Counted from the first letter of the stretch, positions 1-8,425 are shown. The stretch: DNA of 64,000 nt from a bacterium (GCA_030430165.1 JAUIGL010000018.1:17775-81774), one strand, 5' to 3'. Notes: generated by a model from the sequence alone, not told the origin. Made by a program: numbers and translations.

Positions 1-165
1 GACGACGTTCGGCGTCGCCGTGTCCTCGACGGCGTGCTCGATGTAATACGGCTGGACTCGAGTGCGAATCGGCGCATCCGCGCTGTGCAGGCGCGGCAGT
101 GTCGCGCTCGCCGCGAGCAGGACCGCGCCGAACACGGCGAGCACCAGTGCGCTACGCGGTGTCAA
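1..165 (-). CDS. MbhE/MnhB-like antiporter subunit (partial, 5' end only)
   Basis: The first 55 codons of a gene that leaves the window at base 1. The likely start is TTG at 165, which overlaps the stop of the DUF4040 gene in a TTGA junction, so the two are probably translationally coupled. The N-terminus is one hydrophobic segment followed by the motif YYIEHAVEDTATPNVV, which matches the conserved start of MbhE and MnhB/MrpB-type subunits. These are integral membrane parts of multisubunit cation/proton antiporters and membrane-bound hydrogenases. The family call rests on this short motif plus the operon context; the C-terminal part cannot be seen. Confidence 0.7.
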   Translation of the reverse strand, partial: MTPRSALVLAVFGAVLLAASATLPRLHSADAPIRTRVQPYYIEHAVEDTATPNVV

Positions 166-410
166 TCTTTCGACCTCCGGCGGGTTCGCGCTACCGCCAT
201 GATGAAGAACACGCCGGTCAGACCGGCGCCGACCGAGGCCTCGGTGAAGCCGACGTCGACCGCGCCCATGTGCGCCATCAACAGCGCAGTGGTGAAGCTG
301 TAGCCGCTGAGCAGGAACACCGCGGCGATCAGGTCGCGAACGCTCAGCGCGGCGATCGCAAGCACGATCAGGGTCGGGAACAGCAGGAGTGAAACCAGGT
401 CGATTTGCAT
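162..410 (-). CDS. DUF4040 / MnhB-like antiporter subunit
   Basis: An 82-residue membrane protein beginning MQIDLVSLL. It is almost entirely hydrophobic, with three predicted membrane segments and a polar tail rich in Arg. Its GADVG/GFTEAS-type centre (AVDVGFTEASVGAG) is characteristic of the DUF4040 domain of Mrp antiporters and membrane-bound hydrogenases, often found fused into MnhA or MnhB. It sits immediately after mnhG and just before the MbhE-like gene, so it belongs to the same Na+(or K+)/H+ antiporter complex in the cytoplasmic membrane. A longer in-frame extension upstream exists, but it would run into mnhG and lacks membrane character. Confidence 0.82.
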   Translation of the reverse strand: MQIDLVSLLLFPTLIVLAIAALSVRDLIAAVFLLSGYSFTTALLMAHMGAVDVGFTEASVGAGLTGVFFIMAVARTRRRSKD

Positions 411-417
411 CGCCGCC

Positions 418-750
418 TCAGGCGTCGGGCTGCGCGACCACTCCGTCGCTACCGCGGTCTTTGCGCGTCCACGGGCGGACGCCGTTGATGATGGCGACCC
501 GCGCCAGGGCATGGGTCGCCGTCGGGTTGGCGATGAGGATGAAGACGCCGACCAGCACCAGCTTGACCGATACCAGGCTCCAGCCGGTGATGCAGGCGAC
601 GCCGAGCAGCGACAGGATCGCGCCGAGGGTGTCCGACTTGCTGAGCGCGTGCATGCGCGTGAACACGTCGGGAAGGCGCACGAAGCCGATCGTGCCGGCG
701 AGGAAGAAGAAGGTCCCGAGACCCATCAAGATTCCGCCGACCCAGGTCAC
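418..750 (-). CDS. mnhG: Mrp antiporter subunit G
   Basis: A 110-residue MnhG/MrpG subunit of the multisubunit cation/proton antiporter. It has three membrane segments, and the family signature is visible near the start (GTIGFVRLPDVFTRMHALSKSDTLG). A GTG start at 750 is chosen because it overlaps the mnhF stop as GTGA and gives the typical family length. The charged tail after about residue 95 is cytoplasmic in homologues. It works only as part of the whole Mrp complex, which exports Na+ or other cations at the expense of the proton gradient. Confidence 0.93.
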   Translation of the reverse strand: MTWVGGILMGLGTFFFLAGTIGFVRLPDVFTRMHALSKSDTLGAILSLLGVACITGWSLVSVKLVLVGVFILIANPTATHALARVAIINGVRPWTRKDRGSDGVVAQPDA

Positions 751-1016
751 TTCATCGCCTCCGGCCAGGTGAAATAGCGAGCGACGGTCAGCGAGACGAC
801 GAAATTGAGCAGCGCGTAGGTGAGAGCGATATCGACGAACGCCCCGGGGCGTTCGAACAAGACGCCGATGTAGGCGAGGAGCACCGTCGTCTTGGTGCCG
901 ATGACGCCGATGCCGATGATGCGGTCGAGCAGGCCGGGCCTGCGAATGACCAGCGCCAGGGTGACGATCACCGATACGATGAGGATCAGGGCGAGCGCGG
1001 TGACGAAGGTGTTCAC
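747..1016 (-). CDS. mnhF: Mrp antiporter subunit F
   Basis: An 89-residue MnhF/MrpF subunit with three predicted membrane helices. The conserved stretch after the first helix (RRPGLLDRIIGIGVIGTK) resembles the family motif G(P)S..DR..A....... The GTG start at 1016 overlaps the mnhE stop as GTGA, repeating the coupling seen at every junction in this operon. It is a small structural subunit of the cation/proton antiporter complex in the inner membrane. Confidence 0.92.
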   Translation of the reverse strand: MNTFVTALALILIVSVIVTLALVIRRPGLLDRIIGIGVIGTKTTVLLAYIGVLFERPGAFVDIALTYALLNFVVSLTVARYFTWPEAMK

Positions 1017-1531
1017 GGGCGTTCCTCCCAACCGGGAAGCGCGCGCAGGACGCGGTCTTCCATTTCCCGTACCGATTCCGGAACGGTTTCGGGGTGCAGC
1101 AGGGCGTGCACCGTGAACTCCGGCCGGTTCTCGTCGGCGGCCCGCACCGTGATCGTCCCCGGGGTCGCGGTGATCGAGTTGGCGAGGAGGGTGATGCCGG
1201 CGTCGGAGGTGACTCGCGTCGGCACGCGGACGATCGCCGGGTCGATCGGCAGCTTCGGGTCGAGGACGACGCGCACCACCTCGATGTTGGAGACGACGAT
1301 CTGCCGCAGCAGCCACAGCGAGTACATGGCGATGCGGCCCCACGGAACCTGGCCGAGGTGCGCTGCCGGCGGTTGCTCGCCGCGCTCGACGTCGACCTTC
1401 TCCATCGGCCGCGCGTGCCAGGCGACGGCGATGGTCGCGGCGATGCCGAGCCCGATGTGCTTGGCGTCAAAGACCCCGGACAGGATCAACCAGAATGCGA
1501 ACAGGAAAAGCCAGTGCAGAATGGGACCCAT
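1013..1531 (-). CDS. mnhE: Mrp antiporter subunit E
   Basis: A 172-residue MnhE/MrpE subunit and the first gene of the visible operon. Two or three hydrophobic segments lie at the N-terminus (residues 5-40 and about 65-85), followed by a soluble cytoplasmic domain containing the typical VRVPTRVTSDAGITLLANSI and TPGTITV elements. A GAGG ribosome binding site lies just before the ATG at 1531. The gene order E-F-G-DUF4040-MbhE indicates the group 2-like Mrp arrangement, in which MnhB is split or replaced by DUF4040 and MbhE modules. Confidence 0.93.
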   Translation of the reverse strand: MGPILHWLFLFAFWLILSGVFDAKHIGLGIAATIAVAWHARPMEKVDVERGEQPPAAHLGQVPWGRIAMYSLWLLRQIVVSNIEVVRVVLDPKLPIDPAIVRVPTRVTSDAGITLLANSITATPGTITVRAADENRPEFTVHALLHPETVPESVREMEDRVLRALPGWEERP

Positions 1532-1722
1532 GAGACCTCAATGACACGTCCGTGCGCGCGAATACTAGCCCCGAAGCCGGGGCGGTCAAGGCCGTCGCGC
1601 GACGACAGGCGCGCGGCGAGCGCGGGATGCCGGTCGCGCCGCGATGTTACCTTGCCCGCGAATCGAGCGTATGGTAACGCGTGGCGATTGAACAAAGACG
1701 GCGCATCGCGAAGCCGTCGTGG

Positions 1723-1795
1723 TCCTCGGTAGCTCAGTTGGTAGAGCGATCGGCTGTTAACCGATTGGTCGCTGGTTCGAGTCCGGCCCGGGGAG
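1723..1795 (+). tRNA. tRNA-Asn (GTT)
   Basis: The 73-nt sequence folds as a complete cloverleaf: a 7-bp acceptor stem (TCCTCGG with CCGGGGA), a normal D arm, an anticodon stem ATCGG/CCGAT around loop CTGTTAA with anticodon GTT at 1756-1758, and a T arm GCTGG/CCGGC with TTCGAGT. The discriminator base is G, as in bacterial tRNA-Asn. CCA is not encoded. Confidence 0.97.
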
Positions 1796-1804
1796 CCTTT
1801 TTTG

Positions 1805-1833
1805 GGGCGGCCCGCCAGCACGGTGGGCCGCCC
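1805..1833 (+). terminator. Hairpin downstream of tRNA-Asn
   Basis: A 9-bp perfect inverted repeat (GGGCGGCCC with GGGCCGCCC) that can extend inward by three pairs. It begins 10 bases after the tRNA. A run of T (1798-1803) precedes it rather than follows it, so it is a plausible but non-canonical terminator. Confidence 0.5.
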
Positions 1834-1907
1834 ACAAAGAAACCGGCGTCACCGTGCCGCCGCTGCCAGTTGCGCGGCCCCTTTCACCTCGCTACGCGTA
1901 GCCTCGG

Positions 1908-4346
1908 ATGAGCGACACCAGCAGTCGAGACGCGTCGCCAGAGTCGACCTCGCACCGCGATCCGGTTTGCGGCATGCAGGTTGCTGCCGATTCCCGCCAC
2001 CGCCACCAGCACGACGGTACGACCTACCTGTTCTGCTCGGCCGGTTGCGCGGCGAAGTTCGCGCAGGACCCGGCGAGCTTTCTCGAACCGCGCGAAGAGG
2101 CTCCGCCGGCGCCGGCGGGCACCGTCTTCACCTGCCCGATGCATCCCGAGGTCGAGCAGATCGGTGCCGGCGAGTGCCCGCAGTGCGGCATGGCGCTCGA
2201 GCCGCAGGGACTGCCGGCGGTGGCGAGTCGCACGCTGTGGACCTGCCCGATGCATCCCGAGATCGAGCGCGACGAGCCGGGCGACTGTCCGATCTGTGGC
2301 ATGGCCCTGGAGCCGAGCACGGTGGTGGTCGACGACGAGCCCAACCCGGAGCTGGTCGACATGACTCGCCGTCTCTGGTTCGCCGCTGCCTTCTCGGTGC
2401 CGCTGTTCGTCATCGCCATGGGCGACATGCTGCCCGGGCGACCGATCAGCCGCATTCTGCCGGAGGGGTGGCGCGGCCTGATCGAGCTCGCCCTGGCTAC
2501 GCCGGTGTGCCTGTGGTCGGCCTGGCCGTTTCACGTTCGCGCGCTGCGTTCGCTGCAGACCGGCAACTTGAACATGTTCACGTTGATCGGGCTCGGAGTC
2601 AGCGTCGCCTACCTGTACAGCGTCGTCGCGACGCTGTTGCCCGGCATCTTCCCCGAGTCGTTTCGCGGAGCCGGCGGCGAGGTCGCGGTCTACTTCGAGG
2701 CGGCCGCCACCATCGTCACCCTGATCCTGGTCGGCCAGGTGCTCGAGCTGCGCGCCCGCAGCCGCACCGGCGCGGCGATCAAGAAGCTACTCGGCATGGC
2801 GGCGAAGACGGCGCGGCGCATCGCCGAGGACGGCAGCGAGGAAAGCGTCCCCCTCGACGACGTGCGCGAGGGGGACCGGTTGCGCATCCGCCCGGGTGAG
2901 AAGATTCCGGTCGACGGCACGGTGCTCGACGGAGCCAGTCACGTCGACGAGTCGATGGTGACCGGCGAGCCGCTGCCGGTCGACAAGGCGCCGGGCGATC
3001 AACTGGTCGGCGCGACGGTGAACGGCACCGGCGCCCTGATCATGCGCGCCGAGCGAGTCGGCGCCGATACCCTGCTGTCGCGCATCGTCAGCATGGTCGC
3101 CGAGGCGCAGCGCAGTCGGGCGCCGATCCAGAGCCTGGCCGACGTGGTCGCCTCCTATTTCGTGCCGGCGGTGATCCTGGCCGCGCTCGTGACCTTCGTC
3201 GTCTGGGCGTTGCTCGGTCCGCCGCCGAGCATGGCCCACGCCGTGATCAACGCGGTTGCGGTGCTGATCATCGCCTGCCCTTGCGCCCTCGGGCTGGCGA
3301 CGCCGATGTCGGTGATGGTCGCCACCGGTCGCGCCGCTTCGCTGGGAATCCTGTTCCGCAACGCCGAGGCGATCGAGGTGCTGCGCAAGGTCGACACCCT
3401 GGTGGTCGACAAGACCGGCACCCTGACTGAGGGGCGGCCGGCGCTGGTGGCGCTCGAACCGGCCGCCGGCTGCGACGAGGCGCAGCTCCTGCGCCTCGCC
3501 GCGAGCCTCGAGCAGGCCAGCGAGCATCCTCTGGCCGAGGCGATCGTCGATGCCGCCGTGCAGCGCGGGATCGAGCTGGCCGAGGTGTCCGATTTCGCGT
3601 CGCTGACCGGGAGCGGTGTCCGCGGGTCGGTAGCCGGGCGCGCAGTCGCGGTTGGCAATCGCGCCTTGATGCGCGAGGTCGGCGCCGCCGCGGACGCGGT
3701 CGAGGCGCGCGCCCAGGCGTTGCGCGCCGAGGGGCAGACGGTGATGTTCGTCGCCGCCGACGGTACGCTGGCCGGTCTCGTCGGCGTCGCCGACCCGATC
3801 AAGCAATCGACCCCCGAAGCTCTGGCGGCGCTGCACCGCGAGGAGCTTCGCGTCGTGATGCTGACCGGCGACAGCGCGACCACGGCGCGCGCGGTCGCCG
3901 ATCGCTTGGGAATCGACGACGTCATCGCCGAGGTGCTGCCGGAACAGAAAGCGGCCGAGATCGAGGCGCTGCAGCGCCAGGGCCGGATCGTGGCGATGGC
4001 CGGCGACGGCATCAACGACGCTCCTGCGCTGGCGCGCGCCAATGTCGGCATTGCCATGGGTACCGGGACCGACGTCGCCATGGAGAGTGCCGACGTCACC
4101 CTGGTCAGGGGGGACCTGCGCGGCATCGCCCGGGCGCGGGCCCTGTCGCGGCAGACGATGAGCAACATCCGCCAGAACCTGTTTTTCGCCTTCGCCTACA
4201 ACAGCGCCGGAGTGCCGATCGCGGCCGGGGTGCTCTACCCCTTCTTCGGCGTGCTGTTGTCGCCGATGCTCGCCGCTGCGGCGATGAGCCTGAGCTCGGT
4301 CTCGGTGATCGGAAACGCGCTGCGGCTGCGCAACGCCGCGACCTGA
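1908..4346 (+). CDS. copA: Copper-translocating P1B-type ATPase with YHS and HMBD domains
   Basis: An 812-residue heavy-metal P-type ATPase that couples ATP hydrolysis to transport of Cu(I)/Ag(I) across the cytoplasmic membrane. The N-terminus carries a YHS domain (about residues 17-60, with DPVCGM and FCSAGC), then two copies of the heavy-metal binding domain with the TCPMHPE...CPxCGMALEP pattern (about 73-100 and 109-136). The membrane CPC motif is at 457-459 ([12 protein letters not shown]), the phosphorylated Asp is D501 in DKTGT, and GDGINDAP begins at about 699. It lacks a classic MXCXXC HMA domain, its place being taken by YHS and HMBD modules. It stands alone, so no regulator or chaperone partner is visible. 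Confidence 0.95.
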   Translation: MSDTSSRDASPESTSHRDPVCGMQVAADSRHRHQHDGTTYLFCSAGCAAKFAQDPASFLEPREEAPPAPAGTVFTCPMHPEVEQIGAGECPQCGMALEPQGLPAVASRTLWTCPMHPEIERDEPGDCPICGMALEPSTVVVDDEPNPELVDMTRRLWFAAAFSVPLFVIAMGDMLPGRPISRILPEGWRGLIELALATPVCLWSAWPFHVRALRSLQTGNLNMFTLIGLGVSVAYLYSVVATLLPGIFPESFRGAGGEVAVYFEAAATIVTLILVGQVLELRARSRTGAAIKKLLGMAAKTARRIAEDGSEESVPLDDVREGDRLRIRPGEKIPVDGTVLDGASHVDESMVTGEPLPVDKAPGDQLVGATVNGTGALIMRAERVGADTLLSRIVSMVAEAQRSRAPIQSLADVVASYFVPAVILAALVTFVVWALLGPPPSMAHAVINAVAVLIIACPCALGLATPMSVMVATGRAASLGILFRNAEAIEVLRKVDTLVVDKTGTLTEGRPALVALEPAAGCDEAQLLRLAASLEQASEHPLAEAIVDAAVQRGIELAEVSDFASLTGSGVRGSVAGRAVAVGNRALMREVGAAADAVEARAQALRAEGQTVMFVAADGTLAGLVGVADPIKQSTPEALAALHREELRVVMLTGDSATTARAVADRLGIDDVIAEVLPEQKAAEIEALQRQGRIVAMAGDGINDAPALARANVGIAMGTGTDVAMESADVTLVRGDLRGIARARALSRQTMSNIRQNLFFAFAYNSAGVPIAAGVLYPFFGVLLSPMLAAAAMSLSSVSVIGNALRLRNAAT

Positions 4347-4356
4347 GGTCGCCCGG

Positions 4357-4728
4357 TCAATCGTCGTCGCGGTAGTCGAGTCCGAAGGCGCGCGAGCCGC
4401 GCGCATTGGGGCGGCTCCGCGGCAGGACGACGGTGCCGTTGCTGCCCCGCATGTCGCGCAGCGCGCAGCGGACGGCCTTGGGCTCGAGTCCGAGCGTCTC
4501 GCAGACCACCACGAAGGAGAACACCGAACGCGGGTGCGGCCCGAACATCCAGCTCTCCGCCTCTTCGCGGGCGCGCATGTCGCTACCGAGGAACGCCCGC
4601 AGGGCGTCCTCCATCACTGCCAACATCAATGCTTTGGTGCCGGTCAGCGGCGACGAGCTGCCATTGCCGCCGCCGAGCCCGACCAGCGCCTGGACGTGAC
4701 CGTCCGGGAGCCCGCGATCTCGCGCCAT
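4357..4728 (-). CDS. Small conserved protein of unknown function
   Basis: A 123-residue soluble protein with no signal or membrane segment. A central helix (ALMLAVMEDALRAFLG) is followed by a segment FSFVVVCETLGLEPKAVR. This arrangement resembles a widespread deltaproteobacterial family of small, possibly DNA-binding proteins ending in an FSF..VCE.LGL.P..VR helix-turn-helix-like element. No function is known to me. It converges on the copA gene, with only 10 bases between the two stop codons. Confidence 0.72.
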   Translation of the reverse strand: MARDRGLPDGHVQALVGLGGGNGSSSPLTGTKALMLAVMEDALRAFLGSDMRAREEAESWMFGPHPRSVFSFVVVCETLGLEPKAVRCALRDMRGSNGTVVLPRSRPNARGSRAFGLDYRDDD

Positions 4729-4900
4729 TCCCCTCGTTTCCCCCTTAAAGAAGCTGACCTTACTCTGTCAGCATTCCCCGCAGGTCAAAGTTTCTCCAGA
4801 CCTTTTTTACGAGGCCGGGGATTTAACCGTTCCGCCCTGATTTCAGACGGTTACCGGCGCCGAGAGCTGTCGGCGGGAGATCCGAGGGGGAGAGAAAGAG

Positions 4901-4973
4901 AGGCGGCGAGCGGATTCGAACCGCTGAGTGGAGGTTTTGCAGACCTCTCCCTTAGCCACTTGGGTACGCCGCC
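4901..4973 (-). tRNA. tRNA-Cys (GCA)
   Basis: On the minus strand the 73-nt sequence folds with acceptor GGCGGCG/CGCCGCC, anticodon loop CTGCAAA (anticodon GCA, plus-strand 4938-4940) and T arm GCGGTTCGAATCCGC. The discriminator is U, as expected for tRNA-Cys. CCA is not encoded. Confidence 0.96.
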
Positions 4974-5098
4974 AATCAGACCGCAGCTAACACGGCCCGG
5001 TGTTCTTTCGCAATACGGTCGTCGGCGAATGCCGGTGCGGGCGGCCTGCCGGCGGCCGCGACATCGACGCGGCGGCGCATGGGCCGCCTATGGAGAAA

Positions 5099-5329
5099 TC
5101 AGCGCTTTTTCTTGGCGACGCGCTTCTTTACGGCGCTTCCCGACGAGCGGTAGCGGCCGAGGCCCTCGTTGAGCAATGCGACGACCACCTCGCCCTTACC
5201 CGCGTTGAGGAGGTCGACGACGTCGTCGATACGGTCGATCAGGTCGACCGGAACACGCACCGAGAGGAGCTTCATCGGCACCACTTCGCTGCGCTGCTTG
5301 AGGTCTTCGAGTTTCAGATCACGCTTCAT
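5099..5329 (-). CDS. Small ribbon-helix-helix-like protein
   Basis: A 76-residue basic protein. Residues 20-60 (KLLSVRVPVDLIDRIDDVVD followed by GKGEVVVALLNEGLGRY) have the beta-helix-helix pattern of MetJ/Arc-type ribbon-helix-helix DNA-binding proteins, and the C-terminus is a lysine-rich tail. The start ATG at 5329 is preceded by AAGGG. Two inverted repeats lie directly upstream (5347-5368 and 5367-5405), which would suit autoregulation. No toxin partner is adjacent. RHH assignment is inference from pattern; expression as a stand-alone regulator or antitoxin remnant is possible. Confidence 0.62.
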   Translation of the reverse strand: MKRDLKLEDLKQRSEVVPMKLLSVRVPVDLIDRIDDVVDLLNAGKGEVVVALLNEGLGRYRSSGSAVKKRVAKKKR

Positions 5330-5346
5330 GAGTCATATCCCTTCGC

Positions 5347-5405
5347 TGGAAGATGTCGCTATCTTCCATACAGGGTGAGCCCCCCTGCTTGCAAGGGGCT
5401 GTATG
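5347..5405 (-). promoter_or_regulatory. Nested inverted repeats upstream of the RHH-like gene
   Basis: TGGAAGAT and ATCTTCCA (5347-5354, 5361-5368) form a perfect 8-bp inverted repeat with a 6-base spacer. Next to it CATACAG and CTGTATG (5367-5373, 5399-5405) form a second perfect 7-bp repeat. On the minus strand TTGCAA and TGTATG sit about 16 bases apart and could be a weak -35/-10 pair, placing both repeats at operator positions. This is inferred from position alone. Confidence 0.45.
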
Positions 5406-5459
5406 ACGGTTAGCGCGAGGGTGCTGGTTTGCTGCTGACGCCCCGAGAGGAAGCGGCGG

Positions 5460-6065
5460 CTAAGCGACGTGCAGCAGGTCCTTGGGGCGCGCCCCGGCGC
5501 TCTCGGCGATCGCCTCCCAGGCGTCCACGTAGGGCGCATAGCGGCCGCGGTAGCGGTTGCGGCCACAGTGCAGGGAAAAGGTCTTTCCCGTCACCTGCTC
5601 CCACGGAATCACGAAGATCTGATCCTTGCCGTTTCGCTTGGGGTCGGTGGCGATGCAGATGAAGAAGTCGGTGTAGCGCTCGCCGAGCCTGCCGTGGTGG
5701 TGGAAATTGAAATGCCAGGTCTCGTAGCGGTAGCGGTAGCTGCGCCCGCCGACGGTGACCCGGTGGCGCCTCATTCCCGGGTAGGCGACCCGCAACGTCA
5801 CCCGAATCTGGTCGTTGACGAGCAGATCGTAGCTGTTGGCACCGCGCATTTCCCGTACCCGGAGGCCCATCCGCCGCAGCTTCGCGGCGACCTGGCTCTT
5901 CGGCCCTTCGTGCTTGTCGATGCGGTTGGCGTGCATGGACCTACCGACGATCGACTCGGGGGAAATATTCGGCGGCAGCAGCGGCTGCAGCCCCGCCTCG
6001 GCGTGGGGGTCACAAGGCTCCAGAGGTGTGTCGATTGAGCTGTCCAACTCGCGGTCGATCGTCAT
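5460..6065 (-). CDS. Unrecognised protein, possibly a degenerate PD-(D/E)XK nuclease fold
   Basis: A 201-residue soluble protein. The ATG at 6065 is chosen because GGGGGAG lies just upstream; a longer form from 6110 is possible. The first 50 residues look disordered. The remainder has alternating strands: GANSYDLLVNDQIRVTLRVA (76-94), SYRYRYETWHFNFHHHG (109-125), YTDFFICIATDP (131-142) and FVIPWEQVTGKTFSLH (151-166). This order of a Y-D-L-V strand, a basic strand and FV(I)P...K resembles restriction-endonuclease-like folds, but the E-X-K position reads T-L-R, so catalysis may be lost. The function is unknown. Confidence 0.6.
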   Translation of the reverse strand: MTIDRELDSSIDTPLEPCDPHAEAGLQPLLPPNISPESIVGRSMHANRIDKHEGPKSQVAAKLRRMGLRVREMRGANSYDLLVNDQIRVTLRVAYPGMRRHRVTVGGRSYRYRYETWHFNFHHHGRLGERYTDFFICIATDPKRNGKDQIFVIPWEQVTGKTFSLHCGRNRYRGRYAPYVDAWEAIAESAGARPKDLLHVA

Positions 6066-6232
6066 CGTGACTCCCCCCGGCCGAATCGGCCGGCTGCGGC
6101 CCGTTCCCAACGAATGGGCTTCTCGTTGGTAGGGGACGGAACGATCGAGCGCTTTGCTGCATTCGGCGAATATTTTTTCGCCCTCCCTGCCCGGCCGCGG
6201 AAATTCCAGCCCGGTCGCAGGGTTCGGAGGGA

Positions 6233-6306
6233 TGGCGGCGGGCAGAATCGAACTGCCGACACCGGGATTATGAGACCCGTGCTCTAGCCAACTGAGCTAC
6301 GCCGCC
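6233..6306 (-). tRNA. tRNA-Met (CAT), elongator type
   Basis: The 74-nt minus-strand sequence has acceptor GGCGGCG/CGCCGCC, discriminator A, loop CTCATAA with anticodon CAT, and T arm GCAGTTCGATTCTGC. A paired G1-C72 argues against initiator tRNA. Anticodon CAT also occurs in lysidine-modified tRNA-Ile, but the D-arm and variable-loop sequence look like elongator Met. The innermost anticodon-stem pair is U-U. Confidence 0.9.
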
Positions 6307-6353
6307 ATTGCCGGGGCGGGATATTAGCAGCTCTTTGGCAGGCGGAAACCCTA

Positions 6354-6387
6354 GGGCTGGGGCCGGGCCTCGGCCCGGCCCCAGCCC
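6354..6387 (-). terminator. 16-bp perfect hairpin after the phosphatase gene
   Basis: GGGCTGGGGCCGGGCC is followed after two bases by its exact reverse complement. It lies between the 3' end of the minus-strand phosphatase gene and tRNA-Met. No T tract follows on either strand, so it may act as a transcription barrier or be part of the adjacent palindromic repeat. Confidence 0.45.
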
Positions 6388-6496
6388 GGATCTGGGATCT
6401 GGGATCTAGGATCTGGGGGGTGGTTGGGTGGCATCGAGGGCAGAGGCCAATGCGAGCCGACGTTCCCCAGCTCCTAGCTCCCAGCTCCCAGATCCC
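6388..6496. repeat. Palindromic element P1 with GGATCTGGG-type arms
   Basis: The left arm (6388-6418) is a run of GGATCTGGGATCT-like words. The right arm (6465-6496) is made of CCCAGCTCCTAG/CCCAGATCCC words and is largely complementary. The centre holds GGTTGGGTGGCATCGAG. Element P2 at 10045-10151 has the same centre with one base changed and differing arms. Confidence 0.72.
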
Positions 6497-6501
6497 GAAA
6501 C

Positions 6502-7221
6502 TCAAGCCAACAAACTCCCGCCGAGCTCTGCCGCCAACACGATCTGCTCCACATCCGTCGAGCGCCGCGCGATCTGGTGCAGGGTGGCGGAGCGCAGCTC
6601 CAGGCAGCTCAGATGGCCTCCGTAGACGAGGCCGGTGTCGAGGCCGATGCGCAGGGGGGGCGCCCAGTCGATGGCTCGGCGCGGGGTGTGACCGTAGACG
6701 ACGGTGGCGCCGAAGTCGTGGTCGCTGGCGAAGAACTCCTCTCGGATCCAGAAGATATCTTGGGTTTTCTGCTCGTCGAGCGGCACTCCCGGGCGCAGGC
6801 CGGCGTGGACGCAGAGGCAGCGGCCGAGCGTCTCGCTGACCCCGAGCTGCTCGAAGAAGCGCATGTGAGCCGGTGGCAGCTGGTGCCGCAGGTCGGCGCT
6901 GGGGCGCGGGGCGAGGCCGTAGCTGCGCAGGGTGACGGCGCCGCCGTTGGCGAGGAACGCCGCGCCGTGGTGGCCCGGCAGGCCGAGGAAATCGAGCAGC
7001 ATGTCCTCGTGGTTGCCTTTGAGAAAGACGCAGCGGGCCGGTCCGGCGTCGAGCTCGATCAGGCGGTCGACGACACCGCGCGAGTCGGGGCCGCGGTCGA
7101 TGTAGTCGCCGAGAAAACAGATGACGTCGTCGGCCGCGAGCTGCAGAGAGGTCAGCAGGCTGTCGAGCTCGTCGGCGCAGCCGTGGATGTCGCCGACGAC
7201 GAAGAGGCGGCCTTCGCTCAT
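6502..7221 (-). CDS. PPP-family serine/threonine protein phosphatase (ApaH/PrpA-like)
   Basis: A 239-residue metallophosphoesterase of the PPP family, to which bacterial PrpA/PrpB protein phosphatases and ApaH belong. The two-metal site motifs are intact: GDIHG (10-14), GDYIDRG (38-44), GNHED (69-73), a later CVHAGLRPG and VVYGHTP. Metals are normally Mn2+ or Fe. The length matches small protein phosphatases more than ApaH, so dephosphorylation of phosphoproteins is the more likely role, but dinucleoside tetraphosphate hydrolysis cannot be excluded. It is cytoplasmic and apparently monocistronic. Confidence 0.88.
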   Translation of the reverse strand: MSEGRLFVVGDIHGCADELDSLLTSLQLAADDVICFLGDYIDRGPDSRGVVDRLIELDAGPARCVFLKGNHEDMLLDFLGLPGHHGAAFLANGGAVTLRSYGLAPRPSADLRHQLPPAHMRFFEQLGVSETLGRCLCVHAGLRPGVPLDEQKTQDIFWIREEFFASDHDFGATVVYGHTPRRAIDWAPPLRIGLDTGLVYGGHLSCLELRSATLHQIARRSTDVEQIVLAAELGGSLLA

Positions 7222-7447
7222 GGTCGATACTCGCTGCGCTCGTAGGCACCGGCAGCGGCATGGACAAAGGCAGGGGGCGGTGCGGGCTTCGCCCGGTGTT
7301 TTCTCGGGTCGGACCGCTCGCTGCGCTCGCCGGGAGGTAGGAGGATCGTGGCGAAGATCGCGGTTGGCGGAGCGGCGGTTTTCTTTGCCTTGGTTCTCAT
7401 CGTGCTGATCCAGCGGGTGCCGGTGTCAGACTTCCGACGCGTCGTTG

Positions 7448-8425
7448 CTAGCCCTCGCCGGGTTGGGCCAGGATGTGTTCGAGCAGGGCGCGGTCGCCGA
7501 CCAGCTCGAGCGCGGCTCCGTAGGGGTCGACATCGCCCTTTTGCACGCGGTCGAGCAATCCGCCGAGGCGTTCATCGGTGAGCGCGCCTTCGATGCGGCG
7601 GCCGATCTCGTCGCGCAGCACGGCGAGGAACTCGCTGCGGCGGCCGGCGGCGCCGCGTCGCGCGCCGCTGCCGCTGCTGCGCAGGTAGTCGGCGTGGCGG
7701 TCGAAGGCCTCGACCAGCTCGTCGATGCCCTTGGCGTCGGTGGCGACGGTCATCAGAACCGGGATGTCCCAGCCGTCGGGCGGGCGCAGGTGCAGCATCT
7801 GCTCGAGCTCGGTCTTGATCTTTGCCGAGCCGTCGCGGTCGGCCTTGTTGACGACGAAGATGTCGGCGATCTCGAGCAGGCCCGCCTTCATCGCCTGCAC
7901 CGTGTCGCCGGCCTCGGGCACCAGCACCACTGCAACCGTGTCGGCGAGGCGCATGATGTCGAGTTCGCTCTGGCCGACGCCGACCGTCTCGACGATGACG
8001 ACGTCCTTGCCCGAGGCTTCGAGCAGGCGGGCAACGTCGCGCGAGGCCCGGGCGAGGCCGCCGACCGAGCCGCGCGCGCTGAGCGAGCGGATGAACACGT
8101 CCTCGTCGAGGAAGTGCTTTTGCATGCGAATGCGGTCGCCGAGCACGGCGCCGCCGGAGAACGGGCTCGACGGATCGACGGCGACGATACCGACCTTGCG
8201 CCCGAGTCCGCGCAGCTTCTCGGTGAGGGCGTCGAGAAGGGTCGATTTTCCGGCTCCGGGAGGGCCGGTGATGCCGATGATCGATGCCGAGCCGATCCCG
8301 TGGATCGCGCTCATGACCTCGGCGGTCTCCGCCTCGCGGTTTTCGACGAGGGTCATCAGCTTGGCGAGGGCGAGGCGTTCGCCCCGTTTCATCTTTTCGA
8401 CGAGCTCTCGAGTGGTGGTGCGCAT
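7448..8425 (-). CDS. meaB: Methylmalonyl-CoA mutase-associated GTPase MeaB
   Basis: A 325-residue G3E-type P-loop GTPase that loads and protects the adenosylcobalamin cofactor of methylmalonyl-CoA mutase (or ArgK-type mutases). The Walker A motif GPPGAGKS is at about 54-61, followed by the family signature VDPSSPFSGGAVLGDRIRM, then VETVGVGQSE and NKAD for guanine recognition. The C-terminal helical arm (after about residue 250) mediates dimerisation in homologues. The ATG at 8425 begins the conserved N-terminal helix; further upstream the frame runs into a repeat element. No mutase gene is beside it in this window. Confidence 0.94.
   Translation of the reverse strand: MRTTTRELVEKMKRGERLALAKLMTLVENREAETAEVMSAIHGIGSASIIGITGPPGAGKSTLLDALTEKLRGLGRKVGIVAVDPSSPFSGGAVLGDRIRMQKHFLDEDVFIRSLSARGSVGGLARASRDVARLLEASGKDVVIVETVGVGQSELDIMRLADTVAVVLVPEAGDTVQAMKAGLLEIADIFVVNKADRDGSAKIKTELEQMLHLRPPDGWDIPVLMTVATDAKGIDELVEAFDRHADYLRSSGSGARRGAAGRRSEFLAVLRDEIGRRIEGALTDERLGGLLDRVQKGDVDPYGAALELVGDRALLEHILAQPGEG

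Noticed and set aside
2787..4406. Long minus-strand frame opposite copA
   Set aside because: It is rich in Arg, His and Asp with no domain, as expected for the antisense of a high-GC gene; copA on the plus strand has all catalytic motifs.
7348..7581. Plus-strand frame with a strong GGAGG site and GTG start encoding a hydrophobic peptide
   Set aside because: The hydrophobic part is short, the frame then runs antisense through meaB with arginine-rich shadow composition, and no homologue comes to mind.
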